Assembly (NCBI GenBank): GCA_040376995.1
Contig: JBEIPP010000121.1
Coordinates: 1 to 9,386 of the forward strand
From: UBA4416 sp040376995
GTDB taxonomy: Bacteria; Bacteroidota; Bacteroidia; B-17B0; Aurantibacillaceae
Length of the DNA stretch: 9,386 bases
Direction of reading: 5' to 3'
A program made the position numbers and the translations under genes. A model generated the notes under the pieces. It saw only the letters and a list, made by a program, of their open reading frames with translations. It ran no database searches and had not been told where the DNA came from. Shown piece by piece: positions 1 to 5,747 of this stretch. Positions within the stretch are counted from its first letter, which is position 1. The number at the start of each line of letters is the position of its first letter.

Positions 1-103
1 CAAGAGTATTAATTCCAACTTCATTAATAACTATTTGTGCGCTTAATGTTCTAATTCCTAACACAGATAATAGAATGACGATTGAAAAGTAACGTGTGAT
101 CAT
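1..103 (-). CDS. N-terminus of a secreted protein, possibly lamin-tail-domain type (partial, runs off left edge)
   Basis: Reading the minus strand from an ATG at 101-103 gives 34 codons before the window ends. The product starts MITRYFSIVILLSVLGIRTL and continues SAQIVINEVGINTL. Residues 1-22 look like a Sec signal peptide: a basic Arg, a hydrophobic core, then Leu-Ser-Ala before the likely cut, leaving Gln as the first mature residue. An in-frame stop lies just upstream (110-112), so this ATG is the probable start, and it follows a run of A residues. The mature start QIVINEV resembles the opening of lamin-tail (LTD) domains in large secreted Bacteroidota proteins, often type IX secretion cargo, but this rests on a few residues only. 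The rest of the gene is outside the window. Confidence 0.6.
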   Translation of the reverse strand, partial: MITRYFSIVILLSVLGIRTLSAQIVINEVGINTL

Positions 104-295
104 TTTTTTTTATCTCAAAGGGTGACTTAAATATTTATATTTGATAATGTTTCACATTTTTGCGAAGTAATAGAACTTAAATGTAATTTTAAATGTATTT
201 AATAATATTTTGTCCTATTGGTTTATTTTTTTTGTTTCATAATTATTAAGTTTAAGTGTATCACACCTAATATCTGGGGATAAACTATATTTGCT

Positions 296-330
296 AAAAA
301 AAATCCCAAAGTATATTCTTCGGGATTTTT
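296..330 (-). terminator. Rho-independent terminator downstream of hpd
   Basis: Two arms, AAAAATCCC (299-307) and GGGATTTTT (322-330), pair perfectly. After one A/C mismatch the stem continues as AAG/CTT (309-311 with 318-320) around the 6-base loop TATATT. On the minus strand the stem is followed by a run of eight U residues, as expected for a terminator ending the hpd transcript about 40 bases after its stop codon. It is nearly symmetric and would also work on the plus strand. The remaining bases between 104 and 290 are AT-rich and I see nothing firm in them. Confidence 0.75.
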
Positions 331-346
331 AATTTCCTATAGACAC

Positions 347-359
347 CACCTGCCAGGTG
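347..359. repeat. 13-base perfect palindrome CACCTG-C-CAGGTG
   Basis: CACCTG (347-352) and CAGGTG (354-359) are exact reverse complements around a single C. The element lies 10 bases beyond the hpd stop codon and is GC-rich compared with its surroundings. Similar CCTGnCAGG palindromes occur between genes in Bacteroidota as I recall, so it may be a dispersed repeat or a protein-binding site. It sits upstream of the terminator in the hpd transcript and has no U-tract of its own. Confidence 0.45.
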
Positions 360-369
360 TATTGTATTA

Positions 370-1530
370 TTACAACGTTCCTCTTAAAGCTTGCTCTCTT
401 TCAATTGATTCGAATAATGCTTTAAAGTTACCAGCACCAAAACCTTTAGCGCCCATACGTTGAATGATTTCGTAAAATAACGTTGGTCTGTCTTCTACTG
501 GTTTAGTAAAGATTTGCAATAAATACCCTTCTTCATCAGCATCAACAAGAATCGATAATTTTTGAAGTTCTTTAATATCTTCTTTCATTATATCCATGTG
601 CACACCTAATCTGCGTGGAATATCATCATAGTATGCTTGAGGAGGAGGAGGCAAAAACTCAACGCCACGTGCTTTTAATTCGGCTACAGTTTTAATAATA
701 TCATCCGTTGCTAATGCTAAATGTTGCACACCAGCACCTTCGTAAAAATCAATATATTCTTCAATTTGAGATTTTTTCTTTCCTTCAGCTGGTTCGTTAA
801 TTGGGAATTTAATACGACCATTGCCGTTACTCATTACCTTACTCATTAATGCAGAGTATTCAGTAGTAATTTGCTTGTCATCAAAACTTAAAAAGTTAAC
901 AAAGCCCATTACATCTTCATACCATTTTACAGTTGCATTCATTTGGTTCCAACCCACATTACCAACCATGTGGTCAATAAATTTTAAACCAACTGGCGCT
1001 GGATTGTAATCACTTTTCCAAACTTTAAATCCTGGTAAAAATTCTCCTTTGTAATTTTTACGCTCCACAAACATGTGAACTGTTTCACCATAGGTATAAA
1101 TACCTGCACGAACTACTTCTCCATGTTCATCTTTTTCTACTGTAGGTTTTTGAAAAACTTTAGCGCCACGTTTTACTGTTTCTTCAAATGATTTACGAGC
1201 ATCTTCAACCCATAATGCAATTACCTTAACACCATCCCCATGTTTTTTTACGTGCTCTCCAATTGGTGAATCACTATTTAAAGCGGTAGTTAATACGATG
1301 CGAATTTTATCTTGTTTTAAAACATAAGATACTCTGTCTTTTAAACCTGTTTCCAACCCTGCATAAGCATATGATTGAAAACCAAAAGCAGTTTTGTAAT
1401 AATGTGCAGATTGTTTAGCATTCCCTACATAAAACTCCACATAATCAGTTCCTAATAAAGGCAAGAAATCTTGCGCTCCTTCAAATATTTTTTCTAATCC
1501 GTATTCTACGTTTTTTACTTCTTTAGCCAT
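370..1530 (-). CDS. hpd: 4-hydroxyphenylpyruvate dioxygenase
   Basis: This Fe(II) enzyme converts 4-hydroxyphenylpyruvate and O2 to homogentisate and CO2, the second step of tyrosine catabolism, in the cytoplasm. The 386 residues are normal for the family and form two vicinal-oxygen-chelate domains, roughly residues 25-160 and 180-345. The iron ligands are visible as His187 (FIDHMVGNV), His270 (GVQHLALATDDI) and Glu354 (LFYEIIQR). The family-typical C-terminal gate GFGAGNFKALFESIEREQ is intact and ends in LRGTL. The ATG at 1528-1530 is preceded by AAATAAAAA rather than a Shine-Dalgarno sequence, and the N-terminal sequence fits the family from the first residues. hmgA, the next enzyme of the pathway, lies 161 bases upstream on the same strand. 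An inverted repeat sits in that gap, and a terminator follows hpd. Nothing is damaged, so the assignment is secure. Confidence 0.97.
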   Translation of the reverse strand: MAKEVKNVEYGLEKIFEGAQDFLPLLGTDYVEFYVGNAKQSAHYYKTAFGFQSYAYAGLETGLKDRVSYVLKQDKIRIVLTTALNSDSPIGEHVKKHGDGVKVIALWVEDARKSFEETVKRGAKVFQKPTVEKDEHGEVVRAGIYTYGETVHMFVERKNYKGEFLPGFKVWKSDYNPAPVGLKFIDHMVGNVGWNQMNATVKWYEDVMGFVNFLSFDDKQITTEYSALMSKVMSNGNGRIKFPINEPAEGKKKSQIEEYIDFYEGAGVQHLALATDDIIKTVAELKARGVEFLPPPPQAYYDDIPRRLGVHMDIMKEDIKELQKLSILVDADEEGYLLQIFTKPVEDRPTLFYEIIQRMGAKGFGAGNFKALFESIEREQALRGTL

Positions 1531-1564
1531 TTTTTATTTTTAATAATTTATAAATCGTTTAACT

Positions 1565-1581
1565 GGTAATCTAAAATTACC
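1565..1581. promoter_or_regulatory. Inverted repeat GGTAAT-N5-ATTACC in the hpd leader
   Basis: GGTAAT (1565-1570) and ATTACC (1576-1581) are perfect reverse complements with a 5-base spacer, 35 bases upstream of the hpd start codon. The position suits an operator or a small leader hairpin controlling hpd separately from hmgA. On the minus strand the spacer and arm contain TAATTTTA, one base off the TAnnTTTG -7 element, but I see no matching TTG at the right distance. The function is inferred from symmetry and position only. Confidence 0.35.
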
Positions 1582-1691
1582 TACAACTCCACATCGCCAT
1601 ATACAGCGAACGTAACTCCAATTTATTTTTTAAAAGTTTAGATTCCATTTTTTATTTCTTTATTCGTCAATCGTAACTCGTACTTGGTTAA

Positions 1692-2849
1692 TTACTCCAC
1701 CCAACTTTTATAGTACTTGCCATCATCAATTCCCATAGCATCTTCAGTTACCATTAATGGTCTAAAAGTATCAACCATTACTGCTAATTCTTGAGTAACG
1801 GTTTGTCCAATACTACGTTCCATAGCACCAGGTGCCGGACCGTGAGGGATACCTTTTGGATGTAATGTAATGTGCCCTTGTTCAATATTATTGCGGCTCA
1901 TGAAATCACCATCAACATAATATAATACTTCATCACTATCAATATTACTATGATTATATGGAGCAGGAATTGCTTGCGGATGGTAGTCATATAAACGAGG
2001 GACAAATGAACATACTACAAAAGTTGATGTTTCAAACGTTTGGTGCACTGGAGGTGGTTGATGAACACGTCCAGTAATTGGTTCAAAATTATGGATGCTA
2101 AATCCATAAGGAAAATTATATCCATCCCAACCAACAACATCAAATGGATGAGTAGCATACACTACTTCATGCATCATCCCTTCTTTTTTTATTTTAATGA
2201 TGAAGTCGCCTTTTTCATCATAGGTTTCTAATTCAGTAGGTAATTTAAAATCACGTTCACAAAATGGTGAATGTTCTAACAACTGACCAGATGAACTTTT
2301 ATATCGTTTAGGTGTATAAAATGGGGCAAATGATTCAACATAAAATAAACGATTATCTTTTGTCTCAAATTCTATTTGATAAATCATTCCACGTGGAATA
2401 ATTAAATAATCTCCATATTCAAAATTAATATTCCCTAAAAAAGTTCTTAATTTTCCTTTGCCTTTATGAATGAAAATCATCTCATCCGCATCCGCATTTT
2501 TATAAAAATACTTCGTTAAGCTTTCTGTTGGAGCAGCCAAGCCAATTAAACAATCACTATTTAACAAAACCGTTTTTCTACTTTCCAAAAAATCAGCGGT
2601 TGACTTAATATCAAATCCCTTTAATAAAAGAGATTTAATGTTTTTATTAATAGCAATTTTTGGTTGTACCGAATAACTATTTAAAATTTCTTTTACTTGG
2701 GTTGGTCTATGAATGTGATAAGATAAGGATGAATGTCCGTTAAAACCTTCAGTACCAAATAACTGTTCATAATAAAAATTACCTTGAGGTGATTTAAATA
2801 CCGTGTGGCGCTTTTGAGGAATGTTTCCTAAATGATGGTATATTGGCAT
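1692..2849 (-). CDS. hmgA: homogentisate 1,2-dioxygenase
   Basis: This iron enzyme opens the ring of homogentisate with O2 to give maleylacetoacetate, directly after the Hpd reaction. The protein has 385 residues, shorter than the roughly 430-450 of the human and pseudomonad enzymes, and belongs to the compact bacterial form. The C-terminal cupin holds the expected ligands: His300 and Glu307 in PYNHSNIDSDEVLYYVDGDF, and His336 in GIPHGPAPG. His263 and His269 in GRVHQPPPVHQTFET lie where the catalytic histidine is expected. The His-to-Glu spacing is one residue longer than in the human enzyme (H335/E341), which seems to be a trait of this subgroup. The ATG at 2847-2849 begins MPIYHHLGNIPQKRH, a family-like N-terminus. 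The upstream lipoprotein gene ends 7 bases before it, so the two are probably translated from one mRNA. Maleylacetoacetate isomerase and fumarylacetoacetase genes are not in the window. Confidence 0.95.
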   Translation of the reverse strand: MPIYHHLGNIPQKRHTVFKSPQGNFYYEQLFGTEGFNGHSSLSYHIHRPTQVKEILNSYSVQPKIAINKNIKSLLLKGFDIKSTADFLESRKTVLLNSDCLIGLAAPTESLTKYFYKNADADEMIFIHKGKGKLRTFLGNINFEYGDYLIIPRGMIYQIEFETKDNRLFYVESFAPFYTPKRYKSSSGQLLEHSPFCERDFKLPTELETYDEKGDFIIKIKKEGMMHEVVYATHPFDVVGWDGYNFPYGFSIHNFEPITGRVHQPPPVHQTFETSTFVVCSFVPRLYDYHPQAIPAPYNHSNIDSDEVLYYVDGDFMSRNNIEQGHITLHPKGIPHGPAPGAMERSIGQTVTQELAVMVDTFRPLMVTEDAMGIDDGKYYKSWVE

Positions 2850-2856
2850 AGAACGT

Positions 2857-3414
2857 TTATTTAAGAAGTGTTGCTTTTACATGAACTGTTTCATCCATTT
2901 TTAGAACTTGGTCAGTTGCGGCTGTTTCATCAAAAATGGCAACAACTCTAAATTGAATGTTATCTTTAAAAATATAATCTTTAATATTTAAATCTTGTAA
3001 TTCCATTGCAACTGATGTTATGCCCGAAGGAATATTTGTTTTGGTTGCAACTATTTGTTCGCCCAATCCAGATGCTTTAATATATACGGTTAACGATTTT
3101 AAAAAATCTAAGTTAGCTCCAGATCCCGAAACAGAAATGTCGAACTTAGTCATTTTGATTTGATCAATTAAGCTCTGTGCAGTTCCTTCAGCACTAAATT
3201 TTGCGGCTTGTTGTGTTGGAACGTTAGGTGTTGTAAATTCAACAGTAGTAGGAGTTAAAGAAGGATTACTAACGGTCATGCTAACCGAAGGAATAGTTAA
3301 GTTGGTTGAGTAGTTGATATCAAACTCAGTTAATTTTGCAGCTTCTTCTTTTTTACAAGAAACACCAAATACAAGTAAAGTAGTTATAAAAGAAAAACTA
3401 ATTATTTTTTTCAT
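2857..3414 (-). CDS. Surface-type lipoprotein of unknown function
   Basis: The gene encodes 185 residues from the ATG at 3412-3414. The first residues, MKKIISFSFITTLLVFGVSC, form a lipoprotein signal peptide with the modified Cys at position 20. Cys is followed by Lys-Lys-Glu-Glu, which resembles the lipoprotein export signal (Lys followed by acidic residues) that sends Bacteroidota lipoproteins to the outer surface. The mature part is rich in Thr, Ser, Val and Ile with alternating patterns that suggest beta-sheet, and has no further Cys or membrane segments. I do not recognise the family. An in-frame TTG at 3423 would add three residues, but the ATG gives a standard signal peptide. The gene starts 11 bases after trhO and ends 7 bases before hmgA, so it belongs to that transcript. 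A role in handling aromatic substrates would be a guess from context. Confidence 0.85.
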   Translation of the reverse strand: MKKIISFSFITTLLVFGVSCKKEEAAKLTEFDINYSTNLTIPSVSMTVSNPSLTPTTVEFTTPNVPTQQAAKFSAEGTAQSLIDQIKMTKFDISVSGSGANLDFLKSLTVYIKASGLGEQIVATKTNIPSGITSVAMELQDLNIKDYIFKDNIQFRVVAIFDETAATDQVLKMDETVHVKATLLK

Positions 3415-3425
3415 GAGTAACAAAT

Positions 3426-4502
3426 TTAAATTTTATTTAAAGATAAATTATTTTTTATAATCTCAGCTAAATTCGGCCTTAATCTACTTTTGTATACAGA
3501 TAAAGATTCTTCTCCAGGTTTAATTCGTCCTTTTCTTAGTTCACGTTGCATTTCAATAGGTAGAGAGGCAATTTCCTGACATTTAGGAGTACAACAACCT
3601 TGCATTTTTGTAGCACACTCATCACATTGTATAAACAATAAATGACAATCGTCGTTTTTGCAATTCACATGTGTATCGCAAGGTTTGCCGCATTGGTGGC
3701 AGTTACTTAAAATATCTTCGGTTATTCGCTCACCAATTCGTTCATCAAATACAAAATTAATTCCTCTAAATTTACTTTCTAATCCTTGTTCTTTCACTTC
3801 TTTGGCGTATTGAATAATCCCACCATGTAAGTGATTAACATCTTTAAAACCTTTATGTTTCAAATAAGCACTTGCTTTTTCGCAACGAATACCACCAGTG
3901 CAATACATAATTACTTTCTTGTCTTCTTGGCCTTTTAAATGTTCAACTACTAATGGCAGTTCTTCTCTAAAAGTATCTGCATCTGGGCAAAAAGCCTTAT
4001 CAAAACGTCCCACTTCACTTTCGTAATGATTACGCATATCCACTACAATCGTATTTGGGTCTTCAATAGCTTTATTAAATCCTTCTGCATTCAAATAAGC
4101 CCCAGTATTAGCAGCATCAAATGTTGGGTCATTAATACCATCTGCAACTACTTTTTCTTTTACTTTAATAATTAGTTTATAAAAAGATTTTCCGTTGCCG
4201 TCAACCGCAATTTTAAAAGGGATATTATTAAAGCGTTCGTCGCTATATAATTGTTTCACAAAAGTGTCCCAATATTCTTTTGGTATGCTCATCTGAGCGT
4301 TAATTCCTTCGTGAGCTATATATATTCTTCCAAAGCAGTTTAAATCTGTCCATTGGATAAAAAAGTTATCTCTTAATTCTTTTGGATTTTCAATTTTCAC
4401 ATATCTGTAAAAAGAGAAAGTAACACGCTCAATGTTTTCTTGAGCCAAACGAACTTTAAGTTCGTCTTTGTTAATTCGGTTTCTTAATTCTGGCATTTTC
4501 AT
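3426..4502 (-). CDS. trhO: tRNA uridine(34) hydroxylase, rhodanese family
   Basis: TrhO (formerly YceA) hydroxylates U34 in certain tRNA anticodons to 5-hydroxyuridine in an O2-dependent reaction, as known from the E. coli and Bacillus homologues. The 358-residue protein shows the family layout: an N-terminal acylphosphatase-like domain (about residues 25-120, with CFGRIYIAHEGINAQMS), a rhodanese domain (about 145-240) with the active-site loop CTGGIRC and Cys201, and a C-terminal Cys-rich part. Ten Cys lie between 268 and 308 (NCHQCGKPC, CKNDDC, CDEC, CC, C), probably binding zinc. The start is the ATG at 4500-4502; a second in-frame ATG two codons later is also possible. No Shine-Dalgarno sequence is visible. 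It is the first gene of the minus-strand cluster that continues into the lipoprotein gene 11 bases later and then hmgA. A TACCTTTGCA promoter candidate lies about 120 bases upstream. Confidence 0.95.
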   Translation of the reverse strand: MKMPELRNRINKDELKVRLAQENIERVTFSFYRYVKIENPKELRDNFFIQWTDLNCFGRIYIAHEGINAQMSIPKEYWDTFVKQLYSDERFNNIPFKIAVDGNGKSFYKLIIKVKEKVVADGINDPTFDAANTGAYLNAEGFNKAIEDPNTIVVDMRNHYESEVGRFDKAFCPDADTFREELPLVVEHLKGQEDKKVIMYCTGGIRCEKASAYLKHKGFKDVNHLHGGIIQYAKEVKEQGLESKFRGINFVFDERIGERITEDILSNCHQCGKPCDTHVNCKNDDCHLLFIQCDECATKMQGCCTPKCQEIASLPIEMQRELRKGRIKPGEESLSVYKSRLRPNLAEIIKNNLSLNKI

Positions 4503-4577
4503 AATAGATATAATTGCAGGTTATACTATTAAATAATTGTTGTGTGAGAGATTTTTTAATTTTAGAGTTTTTAGTAA

Positions 4578-4593
4578 ACTCATTAACTCATTA
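4578..4593. repeat. Two tandem copies of ACTCATTA
   Basis: ACTCATTA occurs at 4578-4585 and again at 4586-4593, followed by a partial ATT. The repeat lies in the leader of trhO and upstream of the tdh promoters. Short ATTAACTCATTA-like runs seem to be common between Bacteroidota genes, so this is probably low-complexity sequence rather than a dedicated site. Confidence 0.3.
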
Positions 4594-4617
4594 ATTCTCC
4601 AATTCAAAAATTATTTA

Positions 4618-4633
4618 TACGTTTGCAAAGGTA
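4618..4633. promoter_or_regulatory. Overlapping divergent -7 elements for trhO (minus) and tdh (plus)
   Basis: The stretch TACGTTTGCAAAGGTA is a 16-base near-palindrome with a single mismatched pair. Read on the plus strand it gives TACGTTTG (4618-4625), and on the minus strand TACCTTTG (4633-4626). Both match the Bacteroidota -7 consensus TAnnTTTG, and the minus version continues as TACCTTTGCA, a very typical form. The minus element would start trhO mRNA near 4620, leaving a leader of about 118 bases. The plus element would start tdh mRNA near 4631, leaving about 70 bases. No good -33 TTG is found at the expected spacing for either direction. Confidence is therefore higher for the minus direction than for the plus. 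Confidence 0.5.
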
Positions 4634-4649
4634 GTAAAAACTAAAAGAC

Positions 4650-4675
4650 TTGAAAAAACACTTTTCTTATTTTTA
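4650..4675 (+). promoter_or_regulatory. Alternative promoter candidate for tdh
   Basis: TTG at 4650-4652 and TATTTTTA at 4668-4675 resemble the -33 and -7 elements of Bacteroidota promoters. The second is one base off TAnnTTTG. The spacer of 15 bases is shorter than the usual 17-23, which weakens the call. If used, tdh would have a leader of only about 20 bases. Confidence 0.25.
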
Positions 4676-4702
4676 GTAAATCTAAGGAACTAAAACGCAT
4701 GT

Positions 4703-5647
4703 ATGATGTACAATAAAGAAGACAAAATTTTAATTATTGGAGCTGGTGGTCAAATAGGTATTGAATTAGTTCAGGAATTAAGTTTATTATACGGTTCTAG
4801 TAATGTAATCGCTGCTGATGTAAAGCCAATTCCAGTATTAGAAATGAATCCATTTGAGAAATTAGATGTTTTGGATAAAGATGCTTTATTTAATGTGGTT
4901 AAAAAACACGGTATTTCTCATATATATTTATTAGCAGCCTTATTATCGGCTACTGGCGAGCAAAATCCCATGTTTGCATGGAAATTAAATATGGAGGGCT
5001 TATTTAATGTATTAGATTTAGCTAAAGAAAAACATATTTCTAAAGTGTATTGGCCAAGTTCTATTGCAGTTTTTGGACCAACAACACCTAGAATAAATAC
5101 ACCTCAATACACAGTCATGGAACCAACCACCGTTTATGGTATCAGCAAACAAGCCGGCGAGCGCTGGTGCGAGTGGTATCACAATAAATTCGGAGTTGAT
5201 GTGCGTAGTTTACGATACCCAGGTTTAATAGGATGGAAATCAGCTCCAGGAGGTGGAACTACAGATTATGCAGTTCATATTTTTCATCAAGCTTTAAAAA
5301 ACAAGAGTTACGAGTGTTTTTTGAGCGAAAATACGGCTTTACCAATGATGAATATGGAGGATGCCATTAGAGCAACGATTGAAATTATGCATGTTCCATC
5401 TGAAAATATTAAAATTAGAGGTAGTTACAATTTAGCTGGTATTAGTTTTACTCCATCCCAAATAGCTACCGAAATCAAAAAACATATACCAGATTTTACA
5501 ATTTCGTATAATCCAGACTTTAGACAAGCTATTGCTGATAGTTGGCCTCAAAGCATTAATGAAGATAGAGCTAAAAATGACTGGAATTGGTCGGCAAAAT
5601 ACAATCTTTCATCTTTAGTGACTAATATGTTAGAAAATTTGGCATAA
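4703..5647 (+). CDS. tdh: L-threonine 3-dehydrogenase, short-chain (GalE-like) type
   Basis: This NAD+-dependent enzyme oxidises L-threonine to 2-amino-3-ketobutyrate, which is cleaved to glycine and acetyl-CoA or decays to aminoacetone. The 314 residues match the extended-SDR threonine dehydrogenases described from Flavobacterium and related bacteria, not the zinc-dependent E. coli type. The N-terminal Rossmann loop is GAGGQIG (Gly13, Gly16, Gly19). Catalytic residues are Tyr145 and Lys149 in VYGISKQAGE, with Ser119/Ser120 in WPSSIAVFG. The signature RYPGLIGWKSAPGGGTTDYA (171-190) is diagnostic of this subfamily. Met codons at 4703 and 4706 are both possible starts. An AAGGA at 4684-4688 lies rather far from either (14 and 17 bases). 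A further ATG at 4699 is in another frame and closes after five codons. The partner ligase gene (kbl) is not adjacent. It is divergent from trhO. Confidence 0.93.
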   Translation: MMYNKEDKILIIGAGGQIGIELVQELSLLYGSSNVIAADVKPIPVLEMNPFEKLDVLDKDALFNVVKKHGISHIYLLAALLSATGEQNPMFAWKLNMEGLFNVLDLAKEKHISKVYWPSSIAVFGPTTPRINTPQYTVMEPTTVYGISKQAGERWCEWYHNKFGVDVRSLRYPGLIGWKSAPGGGTTDYAVHIFHQALKNKSYECFLSENTALPMMNMEDAIRATIEIMHVPSENIKIRGSYNLAGISFTPSQIATEIKKHIPDFTISYNPDFRQAIADSWPQSINEDRAKNDWNWSAKYNLSSLVTNMLENLA

Positions 5648-5697
5648 AAAATGCTCTAAACCCTGTAACTTTTATTTATTGTATTCGTAGAATGAGT

Positions 5698-5716
5698 GGT
5701 GGTTGGTGGTGATGGG
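5698..5716 (+). other. G-rich tract able to form a two-layer G-quadruplex
   Basis: The plus strand reads GGTGGTTGGTGGTGATGGG, that is four GG pairs separated by loops of one, two and one base, with a further GGG. This pattern resembles two-tetrad quadruplexes such as the thrombin aptamer. It is conspicuous in an AT-rich intergenic region downstream of tdh. Its GGG also belongs to GGGTTTA (5714-5720), which is complementary to TAAACCC (5657-5663). Folding is inferred, and two-layer quadruplexes are weak. Confidence 0.35.
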
Positions 5717-5730
5717 TTTAAACTAATATG

Positions 5731-5747
5731 AATAATCATTGATTATT
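5731..5747. repeat. 17-base perfect palindrome AATAATCA-T-TGATTATT
   Basis: AATAATCA (5731-5738) and TGATTATT (5740-5747) are exact reverse complements around one T. The element overlaps the TTG of the promoter candidate for the downstream MORN-repeat gene, which is where a repressor or activator would bind. It is pure A/T apart from one C and one G, so chance occurrence is not excluded. Confidence 0.4.

Noticed and set aside
294..303. CRISPR, tRNA, rRNA or insertion sequence anywhere in the window
   Set aside because: I looked for regular repeat-spacer arrays, cloverleaf arms, rRNA cores, transposase motifs and terminal inverted repeats with target duplications and saw none. The short AT-rich repeats do not form such structures.
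821..1009. 62-codon plus-strand ORF inside hpd
   Set aside because: It lies wholly antisense to a well-supported enzyme gene and its product shows no domain, signal or recognisable pattern.
2040..2231. 63-codon plus-strand ORF inside hmgA
   Set aside because: It is antisense to the conserved C-terminal cupin of hmgA, so the reading frame is a by-product of that coding sequence.
3415..3423. TTG start adding three residues to the lipoprotein
   Set aside because: The ATG at 3414 gives a standard MKK signal peptide and TTG starts are uncommon, so the shorter form is preferred.
3890..3905. trhO as an ordinary thiosulfate sulfurtransferase
   Set aside because: The rhodanese loop is CTGGIRC and the protein carries the extra N-terminal and Cys-rich C-terminal parts of the tRNA hydroxylase family.
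5642..5654. Hairpin GCAT-AAAAA-ATGC at the tdh stop codon as a terminator
   Set aside because: Four base pairs with no following T-tract are too weak to end transcription.
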